Assembly: GCA_014163555.1 (NCBI GenBank)
Contig: JACJGO010000017.1
Location: forward strand, 1 to 64,000
Direction: 5' to 3'
Source of the DNA: Flavisolibacter longurius
GTDB lineage: Bacteria > Bacteroidota > Bacteroidia > Chitinophagales > Chitinophagaceae
Length of the DNA stretch: 64,000 nt
Under the pieces are notes generated by a model that was given only the letters and a program-made list of their open reading frames with translations, had not been told where the DNA came from and did no database searches. A program made the translations under genes and the position numbers. Shown one piece after another: positions 26,830-35,344 of the stretch. How positions within the stretch are numbered: the stretch's first letter is position 1; each line of letters begins with the position of its first letter.

Positions 26830-26867
26830 TAGCAATACGAGAATTAAAAAATCAGTAGTACTACGTA
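26830..26867 (-). promoter_or_regulatory. Shared upstream motif, copy C (for the ZU5-like lipoprotein)
   Basis: Read on the minus strand: TACGTAGTACTACTGA, then 22 bases that align without gaps to copies A and B (TTT, then CG, ATTGC). It lies 151 bases before the lipoprotein start at 26716. Confidence 0.55.
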
Positions 26868-27163
26868 TGTGCTGGGTGGCCACATTCCGATCTGTATTTA
26901 TCGTTATATAGTGAGTGATGCCTGCTTCAACAGGGTGACCAGCATGATCCCATTAGAACATGTATAGAACTTCAAGAAAAAGAGAGCTTATACCTGCTTT
27001 TTTAGTTACGGATAGAATAGATGGCCTGGTAACCAGTCAGCGGCAACTGCTTTTTCACGGAGGGAAAAAGGTCGTTTGTAACCTCGTTTCTGCAAGACGA
27101 TTTGAATTGGTTTCATAAACATTATAAGTATTCTTACCAGCCTGCGCTGGTCAGAGGCTGAAC

Positions 27164-27201
27164 TACGTACAACTACTGAAGTTTAGAAATCCGTATTTAC
27201 C
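27164..27201 (+). promoter_or_regulatory. Shared upstream motif, copy A (for the barrel protein)
   Basis: TACGTACAACTACTGA followed by 22 bases that align without gaps to copies B and C (TTT, AAATCCGTATT). It lies 91 bases before the start at 27255. The core differs from the other copies only at the two N positions. Confidence 0.6.
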
Positions 27202-27227
27202 CAAATAAGCAGCTTAGCGCCGGCGGG

Positions 27228-27235
27228 TAGTTTTG
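27228..27235 (+). promoter_or_regulatory. Candidate -7 box for the barrel protein
   Basis: TAGTTTTG matches TAnnTTTG exactly, 19 bases before the ATG at 27255. I see no TTTG at the expected -33 distance, so the promoter may need an activator such as one binding the motif at 27164. Confidence 0.35.
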
Positions 27236-27254
27236 CGGCATCAAAAAATACAAT

Positions 27255-27815
27255 ATGAAAAAGAAAATCATTCTAACTGCAGGTCTTATCCTGGGTCTTC
27301 TGGTACAAAACAACATGAATGCACAGGATGCAGGCAATGCCGGCGCCAGCGATGTAAAAGGCAGCAAATTTTTAAATGCCGGCATAGGGCTTGGCAGCTA
27401 TGGATTAAGGGGCACCGGTGGATTGCCAATTGTTGCTTCGTTCGAGCAGGGCTTTACCCGCGACATCAGTGCTGGCTTGCAAGGCGGCTTTATTCAGCAG
27501 ACCTTCGGTTCGGCCTGGAAGTACACCTATCTCTACATCGGTGTCCGGGGATCGTACCATTTTAACAATGCGCTGAATATTGCCAACCCAAAACTGGATG
27601 TTTATGGCGGCGCAGGCCTTACGTATCGCCGGTTCTCGGTGAAGGTCACCCATGATGAACTGGAAGAATATGGTTACAACGGCAATTCTACTGGTGACGT
27701 TATCCTGAACCTGCATGCGGGTGGCCGGTACCTTTTCTCGGAAAAGGTTGGCGGTTTTGCCGAACTGGGGTATGGAATTTCACCACTACAGGTAGGCCTC
27801 ACCGTAAAGTTTTAA
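27255..27815 (+). CDS. Outer-membrane beta-barrel protein
   Basis: A 186-residue protein with a signal peptide (MKKKIILTAGLILGLLVQNNMNAQ) and a predicted eight-strand barrel of alternating hydrophobic and polar residues: FLNAGIGLGSYGLRG, DISAGLQGGFIQQ, YTYLYIGVRGSYHFN, KLDVYGGAGLTYRRFSVK and KVGGFAELGYGISPLQVGLTVKF. It ends in Phe, the usual BAM-recognition residue. This is the small OmpA/OmpX-like barrel type common in Bacteroidota. Copy A of the shared motif lies 91 bases upstream and a terminator follows. Its job, pore or adhesin, cannot be told. Confidence 0.85.
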   Translation: MKKKIILTAGLILGLLVQNNMNAQDAGNAGASDVKGSKFLNAGIGLGSYGLRGTGGLPIVASFEQGFTRDISAGLQGGFIQQTFGSAWKYTYLYIGVRGSYHFNNALNIANPKLDVYGGAGLTYRRFSVKVTHDELEEYGYNGNSTGDVILNLHAGGRYLFSEKVGGFAELGYGISPLQVGLTVKF

Positions 27816-27862
27816 TTCACAGGCCGGCGGGGTTTCTCACAAAGCAACTGGCATGATCGTGC

Positions 27863-27894
27863 AAAAGAGGGCTGAAAGCAGGGCCCTCTTTTTT
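27863..27894 (+). terminator. Intrinsic terminator after the barrel gene
   Basis: AAAAGAGGGC and GCCCTCTTTTTT enclose a 10-base loop and end in a T-run, 48 bases after the barrel stop codon. Confidence 0.8.
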
Positions 27895-27911
27895 ATGCTC
27901 CTCCAAGCTTC

Positions 27912-27949
27912 TACGTACTACTACTGAGTTTCCAAAATCCGCATTGCTG
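27912..27949 (+). promoter_or_regulatory. Shared upstream motif, copy B (for the OmpA-family protein)
   Basis: TACGTACTACTACTGA followed by 22 bases aligned without gaps to copies A and C (TTTCC, AAAATCCGCATTGC). It lies 97 bases before the start at 28009, nearly the same distance as copy A from its gene. Confidence 0.6.
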
Positions 27950-28008
27950 CTGATTTTATGGCGGTTTTCATCCGGTTATTTTGCTCCTTCCACAAACAAT
28001 CTAAAAAC

Positions 28009-29319
28009 ATGAAAAAGATCATTGTAATCATTTTGCTATCCCTGCCGGTAATAGGCATCAGCCAGCAAAATATCCTGAGCCGGTTAAAGGACAAGGCCCA
28101 GGCAAGAGGCGAACAACGCCTGGACGAAGCCATGGACAAAGCCCTCGACAAGGCTGAGAACGAAGCCTCCGGCAAACCAAAATCAAAGAAGGGAGCCGAT
28201 ACCACCAAACCGGAAGTAGCAACAACAGCCCTACCGAAGGCTGGTGAACAAACCGGCAGGGAAGAACCCTCATTCAGTGCCTACTCGAAGTATGATTTTG
28301 TACCGGGCGAACGCATTGTGTATGCAGAGGATTTTGGTCAGGATGAACTGGGCGAACTGCCCCTGAAATGGAATACCAATAACCGCGGCGAAACGGTGAC
28401 ACTGCAAGGGCTGCCGGGTAAGTGGATGCAGTTGTTCAACGGCAGCCGTTTTGCTTCGCCGGCTTTGCAAACGTTGCCTGCCAATTTTACCCTCGAAATG
28501 GACCTGCTATTCCGCTTCAGCGGCGAAGGGGGCTATGTGTATCCGCAATTGGAGATAAAGTTCCTCCAACTGCTTTCCAGCGATGCAAAGGCCAATCAGT
28601 TTGTAAGCAACCAGGACGCCGCAAAAGAACTGGCCCTTTTGCTGCAGCCTGATGGGGCCGACCGTCCGCTGAATGCCTCGTTTCAAAGTTTTGACAATGG
28701 CAGTGGCTTTTTCTCTAATCAAACCAAGGAACTGAAAGGCGAGCTGACGCTAAAGCCCGTTCATCTTTCGGTGTGGGTGCAAAAGAACCGGGTGCGGTAC
28801 TGGATCAATGGCGATAAAGTATTTGACATGCCACAGGCGGTGCCGGACGGCGCCCTGTTTAACCGCATTGGCTTTAGCCTCGAGTCATCGCTGTACACGC
28901 CTGACCAGTTTTCAGTATTCGTTACCAATATTAAAGTGGCCGAGGGCACGCCTGATTTACGCAGCAAATTTCAGACAGAAGGAAAATGGGTAACCACGGG
29001 TATTTTGTTCGATGTGGCTTCGGACAGGATCCGGCCGGAAAGCGCAGGCGTTCTACGGGAGATAGCAGCGGTATTAAAGGAAAATTCTTCCTACCGGGTA
29101 AAGATTATTGGCCATACCGATGCGGATGGGGAAGATGCCGGAAACATGGCCCTTTCAAAACGCCGCGCAGCAGCTGTAAAAAATGCTTTGCGCACAGAAT
29201 TTGGCATTGATGCAGGCCGTTTGGAAACAGATGGATTGGGAGAGACAAAACCCATTGCAGACAATGGCACCAAAGAAGGAAAAGCAAAGAACCGCAGGGT
29301 TGAATTCATTAAGCTATGA
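28009..29319 (+). CDS. OmpA-family protein with lectin-like middle domain
   Basis: A 436-residue exported protein. A signal peptide (MKKIIVIILLSLPVIGISQ) is followed by a charged helical region (about 20-80, SRLKDKAQARGEQRLDEAMD). A beta-rich domain (about 100-320) then shows features of a concanavalin-like or DUF1080-like jelly roll: RIVYAEDFGQDELGELPLKW, FTLEMDLLFRF, RVRYWINGDKVFD and FNRIGFSLESS. The C-terminal OmpA domain (about 325-436) has VKIIGHTDADGEDAGNMALSKRRAAAVKNAL and NRRVEFIKL, which bind peptidoglycan. I start at 28009 for the signal peptide. Copy B of the shared motif lies 97 bases upstream. Confidence 0.9.
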   Translation: MKKIIVIILLSLPVIGISQQNILSRLKDKAQARGEQRLDEAMDKALDKAENEASGKPKSKKGADTTKPEVATTALPKAGEQTGREEPSFSAYSKYDFVPGERIVYAEDFGQDELGELPLKWNTNNRGETVTLQGLPGKWMQLFNGSRFASPALQTLPANFTLEMDLLFRFSGEGGYVYPQLEIKFLQLLSSDAKANQFVSNQDAAKELALLLQPDGADRPLNASFQSFDNGSGFFSNQTKELKGELTLKPVHLSVWVQKNRVRYWINGDKVFDMPQAVPDGALFNRIGFSLESSLYTPDQFSVFVTNIKVAEGTPDLRSKFQTEGKWVTTGILFDVASDRIRPESAGVLREIAAVLKENSSYRVKIIGHTDADGEDAGNMALSKRRAAAVKNALRTEFGIDAGRLETDGLGETKPIADNGTKEGKAKNRRVEFIKL

Positions 29320-29454
29320 TCAGCCATCCGGCATTTTACCAGGTGCTGTCCATTGATCCGGAAAAATTCATTACCTGTTGACAGACCAGGTTCACCCGAA
29401 ACATGATGTCCCCATAGCTTCAAGCTTTTTTTCTAACTGTATAAAACAAATACG

Positions 29455-30051
29455 ATGAAACCACAATCAATTCAATTTTCAGTAGCCGCCAATTCAATAG
29501 GCCTGTTTTTACTATTGTTCTTTTGTGCCTGCAGCAAACCGGTCACAAAACCCAACGTTGACCTCTATGCAAACTCTCCCGCATCTTTTATTCCTGCTGA
29601 TCTGAAAAGCGGGATCTGGTTCTGGGGAAATATTGGCCCCATTGCCTACTATGATCGTGACGGGCACCAGGTTGGCAACGGTACAGAAGCCGCCCGGGAA
29701 TACAGGTTTACCGAAGTGGACGGAAAAGGCCGTTTTGAATTTACCCAGTACCTTGGGATGCGCAATGCCTCCAATTGCGTCACGGAGATCTTTACCACCA
29801 AAAAAGGGACAGTTGTTTTTGAAGGGACGGATAAGCTAACGCTTTATCCTGTTGAAGGCTCGTTCCGGACCATTAAAAAAGGCTGTGTCGGTGACGGAAC
29901 CAGCGTTCGCAAAGCGGATGCGAATGAGTTGCAACCGGAAACACTCCTGTGGGAGCTGAAGGAGTTTGCCGGCAGTGCGGTTCTTTATATTTATCTTGAA
30001 ACAGACACTGCCAAAGAAAACCCCCTGTTTGTTTATAGCTATTCCGAATAA
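29455..30051 (+). CDS. Hypothetical lipoprotein
   Basis: A 198-residue protein with a lipoprotein signal: a hydrophobic stretch (SIGLFLLLFFCAC) and the acylated Cys at about residue 25. The mature domain is beta-rich with SGIWFWGNIGPIAYYDRDGHQVG (about 51-73), REYRFTEVDGKGRFEFTQYLGM (about 81-102) and paired cysteines at about 109 and 142. It may be a small lipocalin-like or calycin barrel, but I do not recognise it. It is on the same strand as the OmpA-family gene, 135 bases upstream, and the TPR kinase, 137 bases downstream, so cotranscription is possible. Confidence 0.7.
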   Translation: MKPQSIQFSVAANSIGLFLLLFFCACSKPVTKPNVDLYANSPASFIPADLKSGIWFWGNIGPIAYYDRDGHQVGNGTEAAREYRFTEVDGKGRFEFTQYLGMRNASNCVTEIFTTKKGTVVFEGTDKLTLYPVEGSFRTIKKGCVGDGTSVRKADANELQPETLLWELKEFAGSAVLYIYLETDTAKENPLFVYSYSE

Positions 30052-30188
30052 TTAATTGCCGATGAACGCGGAACGGTTGGTGTTCTGTTTCCCATCGCTA
30101 TCAACTATATTGCCATGAAAGAAGATGCATTTGGTACCAAAAAAAATTCATCTTCACATTCGCTTCAACCAAAGATGCTAACAGGTTT

Positions 30189-32195
30189 ATGAAACAGTTG
30201 AAACAGGTATTTCTTATTATCCAGCTTTTTATTTCTGTTGCTTTTGCCGCTGCGCAGGATAGGGAACTGTTGCAAATAAAGCAGCTAAAGGACGATACGG
30301 CAAAGGTGAATAAACTGATTGCCTACGGCAAGACCTGGCTGGATGTTGACAATGCAAAAGCGGTAGCGATTTACCGGGAATGTATTGCCATCAGCCAGCG
30401 GCTGAAGTATGATGCCGGCACTGCCATGTCGTACCGCCGCATTGGCTATGTGCATGGGCAGGAGGGAAGATACCAGGAAGCCATCAACCATTTTCATGCG
30501 GCCATATTCTTTTACCGGAAAAGCAACTCGCTGCAGGATCTCCTCATCTGTTACAATAATCTGGGTGCCAACCTGCGGCAGTTAGGCATGGTGGACAGTA
30601 CGATCCACTACTATTACACCGCCATTCAATTGTTTGACAAACACCCGGTGGAAAAGGAAGCAGCGCCTGTAAAAGAGGACTTGCTGAGCACCTATGCCAT
30701 GCTGCATGAGAATATTTCCACATTATACGGCAACCTCGAAAATGTATCCAAAGCCATTCAATTCGGCAATAAGGCTATTGACATCTCCAGGCAAATAGGA
30801 GACAGTGTTCGTCTGGCCCTGGCGATGATCAGCACCAGCAATGCCTATTATGTTGACAAGAACTTTGGAGAATCGCTGGCATTGGCCCGGCAGGCTTCCG
30901 CCATTGCAAATGCCATCCAGCATCCCATTGCGCAGGCAAAGGCCTATCATTTGCTTTCGGTTTCCTATACCGGTTTGCATAAGCTGGATTCCGCTATTGA
31001 TGCCGCAGGAAAAGCATTGGTGCTGGCAAAGAACACCGACCGGCAATTGTACCTGACGGCTCTGATGGACCTTGCCGACGCGTATCATGATAAGAAAGAT
31101 TTTGGAAAAGAAGTGGTCTTGCTAAAAGAAGCGACACAGGTATTCAAGGGGTTGGATAATGTGCCGTTTGGACTAAATTTGTACGAAAAGCTGGCCCAGG
31201 CAAATTATGCGTTGGGAAATTACAAGGAGGCATTTGATAACCTTGCCATATCGGGAGGCTATCAGGATTCAGTGATGCGGCTGGAAAACAAAGAAGTGGT
31301 GGCACGAACGGAAGCGGAATATGAAACGGCAAAGAAAGAAAGGGCTTTGGCCCTTGGTCAGCTTCAGTTGGTGGAAAAGGACCTGCAGCTTCAAACAAAA
31401 CGTAACCAAGTGTTTTATGCATTGATGGCTTTGGTCATTGCCGTGTTGGTGGTGGTACTGCTTTTTTTGCGGTCGCGGCACAACAAACGCCTGCACCAAA
31501 AAGAGGTAGAAGCCATTCAACAGGAAAAAGAATTGCAATTGCTGCATGCGCTGATGCAGGGGGAGGAAAAAGAACGGAATCGTATTGCCAGGGACCTGCA
31601 CGACGGGGTTGCCGGCATGCTTGCGGCCGTAAAAATGCATCTGTCCAGCTTTTCCCCCGAGGAAAGATCCATGCAGCCGGAAAGTTTTCGCCGTGGGATC
31701 GCCTTGCTGGATGAAGCCACGGCCGAAATCAGGAAGACCTCTCATAATCTCATGCCGGAATTGCTTTTGGCGCATGGACTCGATATAGCCCTTCAACGTT
31801 ATTGCGCCAATATCAGCAACACCAACCTGTCCATTCAGTATGATTCCTGGGGTGAAATCAAACGGTACAAATCAAGTTTTGAGCTATCGGTTTACCGGAT
31901 AGTGCAGGAACTGCTTAACAACATTATGAAGCATGCTAGGGCAACGCAGGCCCTCGTTCAGTTGAGTGTGCAAGGCAACACTTTATCCATTACGGTGGAA
32001 GACAATGGGGTTGGGTTTTCGCCGCAGCAAAAAACAGGAGGCATGGGCTTTGAACAGTTGCAAACCCGCATACGGGCCATGAATGGAAATTTTGAAGTGG
32101 AATCGTCCCCCGGCAGTGGTGTCAGCGCCTATCTTGAATTTAATGTGCAGCACATGGAAGAAAAGGCAGTGCGCCAGGCAGAGGCGGTGGCATAA
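30189..32195 (+). CDS. TPR-type sensor histidine kinase (NarL class)
   Basis: A 668-residue sensor kinase. A signal peptide (about 1-23) leads to an exported TPR array (about 25-360; NHFHAAIFFYRKSNS, ICYNNLGANLRQLGMVDSTIHYYYTAIQLF, SVSYTGLHKLDSAIDAAGKAL). A membrane helix follows (FYALMALVIAVLVVVLLFL, about 408-426). The HisKA_3 motif ERNRIARDLHDGVAGMLA has its phosphoacceptor His at about 468. The ATPase domain has an N-box QELLNNIMKHA, a DNGVGF G1 box and GGMGFEQLQTRIRAMNG. All catalytic boxes are present. It is the matching type for the lone LuxR regulator at 23501. Confidence 0.95.
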   Translation: MKQLKQVFLIIQLFISVAFAAAQDRELLQIKQLKDDTAKVNKLIAYGKTWLDVDNAKAVAIYRECIAISQRLKYDAGTAMSYRRIGYVHGQEGRYQEAINHFHAAIFFYRKSNSLQDLLICYNNLGANLRQLGMVDSTIHYYYTAIQLFDKHPVEKEAAPVKEDLLSTYAMLHENISTLYGNLENVSKAIQFGNKAIDISRQIGDSVRLALAMISTSNAYYVDKNFGESLALARQASAIANAIQHPIAQAKAYHLLSVSYTGLHKLDSAIDAAGKALVLAKNTDRQLYLTALMDLADAYHDKKDFGKEVVLLKEATQVFKGLDNVPFGLNLYEKLAQANYALGNYKEAFDNLAISGGYQDSVMRLENKEVVARTEAEYETAKKERALALGQLQLVEKDLQLQTKRNQVFYALMALVIAVLVVVLLFLRSRHNKRLHQKEVEAIQQEKELQLLHALMQGEEKERNRIARDLHDGVAGMLAAVKMHLSSFSPEERSMQPESFRRGIALLDEATAEIRKTSHNLMPELLLAHGLDIALQRYCANISNTNLSIQYDSWGEIKRYKSSFELSVYRIVQELLNNIMKHARATQALVQLSVQGNTLSITVEDNGVGFSPQQKTGGMGFEQLQTRIRAMNGNFEVESSPGSGVSAYLEFNVQHMEEKAVRQAEAVA

Positions 32196-32250
32196 GGGCC
32201 AATTCTGAAGACGCTTCAGGGCAATGGTTTGTGAACTTTTTTGATATTGC

Positions 32251-33192
32251 TTACTCAAATCGGTAGCCGCGCAAAAAATCGGCAATGGACATACGTTTTT
32301 TCCCTTCCAACTGGAGGTCCAGCGCATGGACATAGCCATCGGCACAAGCAAATTTTAAAACGCTTTTCCGGTCAGTTTCCCATTCGCCGGTTGCAATTGC
32401 AGGCTCGGTCTTTTCTTTCCGACTCCGGTAGATCTTCAGCGTTTTTCCCTGGAAAGAACAAAAAGCACCAGGAAAAGGGGAGAGGCCCCGGATTAAATTG
32501 TGTACATCTGAAACCGGTTTGGTAAAATCAATCCGGCAGGTTTCCGTAAAAATTTTGGGTGCATGTTTGGGGTCAAAGGAGAGTGATTCCAAAAACGAAT
32601 GCTGTGGTTTTTCCAGCAACGTGCCCTCTTGCAATCCCCTGATGGTTTTAACCAGCAACGCAGCACCTGTTTCTTTCATCCGGTCGTGCAATTCGCCGGC
32701 GGTCTCGTCTTCGCCAATCGGAATGGCTTCCTGCAGCAATACATCTCCGGTATCAATTTCGTGTTTGAGCTTAAAGGTTGTAACCCCGGTTTCTTTTTCA
32801 CCGTTGATGATGGCCCAGTTGATTGGCGCAGCGCCACGGTACTGGGGTAGCAGGGACCCGTGTACGTTAATAGTGCCCATGGGCGGCATGTTCCAGACAA
32901 CTTCCGGCAGCATGCGGAAAGCAACGACGACCTGTACATCCGCCTGCAGGTTTTTTAATTCTTCCAGGAAAACAGGGTTCTTTAGTTTTTCGGGCTGCAG
33001 GAGGTGCAGACCTTTTTCCACCGCGTATTTTTTTACAGCACTTTCCTGCAGCTTCATACCACGACCGGCTGGTTTATCCGGTGCTGTGATCACACCAACA
33101 ATGTTATAGCCGGCTTCTACCAGTGCGGCCAATGAAGCCACGGCAAACTCCGGTGTACCCATAAAAACAATGCGAAATTTCTTTTGATCCAT
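32251..33192 (-). CDS. fmt: Methionyl-tRNA formyltransferase
   Basis: A 313-residue enzyme that formylates the amino group of initiator Met-tRNA using 10-formyl-tetrahydrofolate. The N-terminal Rossmann domain begins RIVFMGTPEFAVASLAALVEAG. The catalytic block is INVHGSLLPQYRGAAPINWAI (about 105-125), which holds the essential Asn and His, and KHEIDTGDVLLQE (about 143-155) holds the essential Asp. The C-terminal OB-like domain (about 210-313) binds tRNA. It ends 56 bases from the convergent TPR kinase. No def gene is adjacent, so the usual fmt-def pairing is absent here. Confidence 0.96.
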   Translation of the reverse strand: MDQKKFRIVFMGTPEFAVASLAALVEAGYNIVGVITAPDKPAGRGMKLQESAVKKYAVEKGLHLLQPEKLKNPVFLEELKNLQADVQVVVAFRMLPEVVWNMPPMGTINVHGSLLPQYRGAAPINWAIINGEKETGVTTFKLKHEIDTGDVLLQEAIPIGEDETAGELHDRMKETGAALLVKTIRGLQEGTLLEKPQHSFLESLSFDPKHAPKIFTETCRIDFTKPVSDVHNLIRGLSPFPGAFCSFQGKTLKIYRSRKEKTEPAIATGEWETDRKSVLKFACADGYVHALDLQLEGKKRMSIADFLRGYRFE

Positions 33193-33214
33193 GTATTATC
33201 GATTGCGTAAAAGG

Positions 33215-33262
33215 AAACAGGTTAATAAGCCTGCAAAAATCGCAAAACTTATCAACCTGTTT
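33215..33262 (-). terminator. Hairpin between namZ and fmt
   Basis: AAACAGGTTAATAAG and CTTATCAACCTGTTT pair with one G-T mismatch over 15 bases, with an 18-base loop. On the minus strand it follows the namZ stop at 33290, but the T-run after it is weak (CCTTTT). It might instead control fmt. Confidence 0.4.
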
Positions 33263-33289
33263 ACGAAAAGATGAATGCGCTATTATGTC

Positions 33290-34576
33290 CTAGAAATCTT
33301 CATACATAAGATAACGTTTACGAATCTCTTTAAACTGGCTTAGTTTGGGTTCCCAGCTTTTACGGATTTCAGCTTCCGACATACCGGCTTTGATTTGCTT
33401 CGCCAGTTCATCGGTTCCGGCTAAACGATCAATACCCTTGTTGAAAAAGTTCTCTTTATCCGGAAACAACCGGTAGGCATCCATCAGGTATTTGATCTGC
33501 ACTTTATTGTCAACCTGCTTCAGAACTTCATTCTGCGTACCGCTCAGGTCAAAGCCATAACAAACCTTGTCTTTGTGCTTTGGATTAGGTGCGCCCGGAG
33601 TGGATACTGGTGTAAAACTGAACAGGTTTTTTGGCATCAAGGGATGACCAATATACTGGAACGGCTTGGGTGTACCGCGACCTTCGCTGAGCGTAGTTCC
33701 TTCAAAGAAACAGGTGGATGCGTACCAGTAAATGGAAGGCATATCGGGCAGGTTGGGTGATGGCTTTATGGGTAATTCGTACAAGCTTTTGTGGGTATAG
33801 TTGGCCACGGGTATCACATGCAACTGAAAGAATTTTGCGCCTTCGCGGTAACGAACTGTTTTTAATCGTTCATAGGCTTTATTGGCCGCTTCGTTCAGCC
33901 AGCCTTCCTGCAAAATCATGTTGGCGTATTCGCCGGTGGTCATGCCATATACAACCGGTACAGGTTGCATGCCGACAAAGGTTTTAAATTTCGGATCCAG
34001 CACAGGACCATCCACATAAAATCCGTTCGGGTTTGGTCGATCGAGAATGATCATGGGAATGTTATTCTCCAGCGCTGCCTCCATAAAATATTGCATGGAA
34101 GAAATGTAGGTGTAAAAACGGGTACCCACGTCCTGGATATCATATATCATGATGTCCACATCTTTCAGGTCTTCCGGAGCTGGTTTGTTCTTTTTTCCAT
34201 ACAGCGATACAACAGGTATTCCTGTTTTAGCATCTGTGGTGGTTTCAATCTTGGCACCGTCGGGTGCATCGCCGCGAAAGCCGTGTTCGGGTCCAAAAAC
34301 TACTTTAATGTTAACACCTCGTTTGACGAGCGAATCAATGATATGCGTTTGACCAATTGTTGATGTATGGTTCACAAGCAAGGCTACTTTTTTGCCAGCC
34401 AGCATGGGCAGGTATTTATCCAGTTGATCAGCTGCCGGAATAATGGCCGATGCAGATGCCTGTGATGTTTTGCTTGTTGTGGTTTTTGTTGGGTTGGCTT
34501 TGTTTCCATTTTGTGCGGAGCAACTTGCCTGTAAAGAAAGAGCGGCAAAAAAGAGGAGAAGATTCCTGGCAAACAT
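33290..34576 (-). CDS. namZ: DUF1343/NamZ-family exo-N-acetylmuramidase, lipoprotein
   Basis: A 428-residue exported protein of the DUF1343 family. Characterised members (NamZ) remove terminal MurNAc from peptidoglycan fragments. A lipoprotein-like signal (MFARNLLLFFAALSLQASC) gives Cys19, followed by a Thr/Lys/Ser-rich linker (about 27-47). The core includes GKKVALLVNHTSTIGQTHIIDSL, VVFGPEHGFRG with the conserved Glu, IMIYDIQDVGTRFYTYISSM and FVGMQPVPVVYGMTTGEYA. I chose the start at 34576 for the signal; a start nine codons earlier is less likely. The role suggests recycling of the organism's own or other bacteria's cell wall. Confidence 0.9.
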   Translation of the reverse strand: MFARNLLLFFAALSLQASCSAQNGNKANPTKTTTSKTSQASASAIIPAADQLDKYLPMLAGKKVALLVNHTSTIGQTHIIDSLVKRGVNIKVVFGPEHGFRGDAPDGAKIETTTDAKTGIPVVSLYGKKNKPAPEDLKDVDIMIYDIQDVGTRFYTYISSMQYFMEAALENNIPMIILDRPNPNGFYVDGPVLDPKFKTFVGMQPVPVVYGMTTGEYANMILQEGWLNEAANKAYERLKTVRYREGAKFFQLHVIPVANYTHKSLYELPIKPSPNLPDMPSIYWYASTCFFEGTTLSEGRGTPKPFQYIGHPLMPKNLFSFTPVSTPGAPNPKHKDKVCYGFDLSGTQNEVLKQVDNKVQIKYLMDAYRLFPDKENFFNKGIDRLAGTDELAKQIKAGMSEAEIRKSWEPKLSQFKEIRKRYLMYEDF

Positions 34577-34715
34577 GGTACTTCTTTTGAGGTGAAAAAT
34601 CAAATATCAGCAAAATAACGTAAGGGAAACGTGAAAGATGGTTAACTTGTCGCGCTTTCGGCGAGAGGCAAAAGCCGACATACGAAACATATTTTGAACA
34701 TTTAAAATTTACAAC

Positions 34716-35168
34716 ATGCAACAAGCACAAGATGGCGATAAAGTGAAAGTTCATTATCACGGTCGCTTGCGTACCGGTGAAACTTTCGATTCTTCTGAAG
34801 GCCGCGATCCCCTGGAATTCACTGTTGGTGCCGGGCAAATGATTAAAGGCTTTGACGAAGGCGTAAAAGGCATGCAGATCGGCGATAAAAAAACAGTGGA
34901 AATTGGCGCGGATGAAGCTTACGGACAACGTGAAACCGGTAACCTGATCGAGTTTCCGAAAGACCAATTTCCGGCCGGCATGAACCCGGAGCAGGGCATG
35001 CAACTGATGCTCAGCAACGACCAGGGACAACAATTTCCGGTAGTAGTGGCCGAAGTAAAAGAGTCTTCGGTTGTATTGGATGCCAACCATCCGCTGGCTG
35101 GACAAGACCTGATTTTCGATATTGAAATGGTCGATATCCAATCAAAGTCACGTATTATTATGCCGTAA
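34716..35168 (+). CDS. SlyD-like FKBP-type peptidyl-prolyl isomerase
   Basis: A 150-residue cytoplasmic FKBP with the SlyD layout. The FKBP core is interrupted by an inserted-in-flap (IF) domain at about 70-125. DGDKVKVHYHGRLRTGETFDSSEGRDPLEFTVGAGQMIKGFDEGVKGM (about 6-53) holds the prolyl-isomerase pocket residues, and HPLAGQDLIFDIEMVDI (about 128-144) closes the core. The His-rich metal-binding tail of E. coli SlyD is absent. It should act as a folding helper. It is monocistronic, with a strong terminator. Confidence 0.93.
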   Translation: MQQAQDGDKVKVHYHGRLRTGETFDSSEGRDPLEFTVGAGQMIKGFDEGVKGMQIGDKKTVEIGADEAYGQRETGNLIEFPKDQFPAGMNPEQGMQLMLSNDQGQQFPVVVAEVKESSVVLDANHPLAGQDLIFDIEMVDIQSKSRIIMP

Positions 35169-35200
35169 ACATTGCGTACGGTTTTTCGATAATTGTATAA

Positions 35201-35235
35201 CAAAAATCCCGTCTGCTGACGGGATTTTTGTTTTA
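35201..35235 (+). terminator. Intrinsic terminator after the FKBP gene
   Basis: CAAAAATCCCGTC, loop TGCT, GACGGGATTTTTG is a perfect 13-bp stem followed by TTTT, 33 bases after the stop codon. Confidence 0.85.
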
Positions 35236-35344
35236 TAAACTTTGAATCTTTTTTCTGATTTTTTGCATAGAAAAGAAACGAGAGCAGATTACGTTACGAG
35301 AATACAGGTAGGTTCTCTTCAACCAATGCGAAACCCTCAAACGG

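Larger units (their letters stand above)
26717..27254. other. Divergent intergenic region carrying two copies of a shared motif
   Basis: About 540 bases without a convincing gene between the ZU5-like lipoprotein (minus) and the barrel protein (plus). It contains two copies of the TACGTAnnACTACTGA motif in opposite orientation, each pointing at its nearest gene, plus a CCAGC/GCTGG hairpin near 27138-27151. I saw nothing else there that I could support. Confidence 0.6.
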
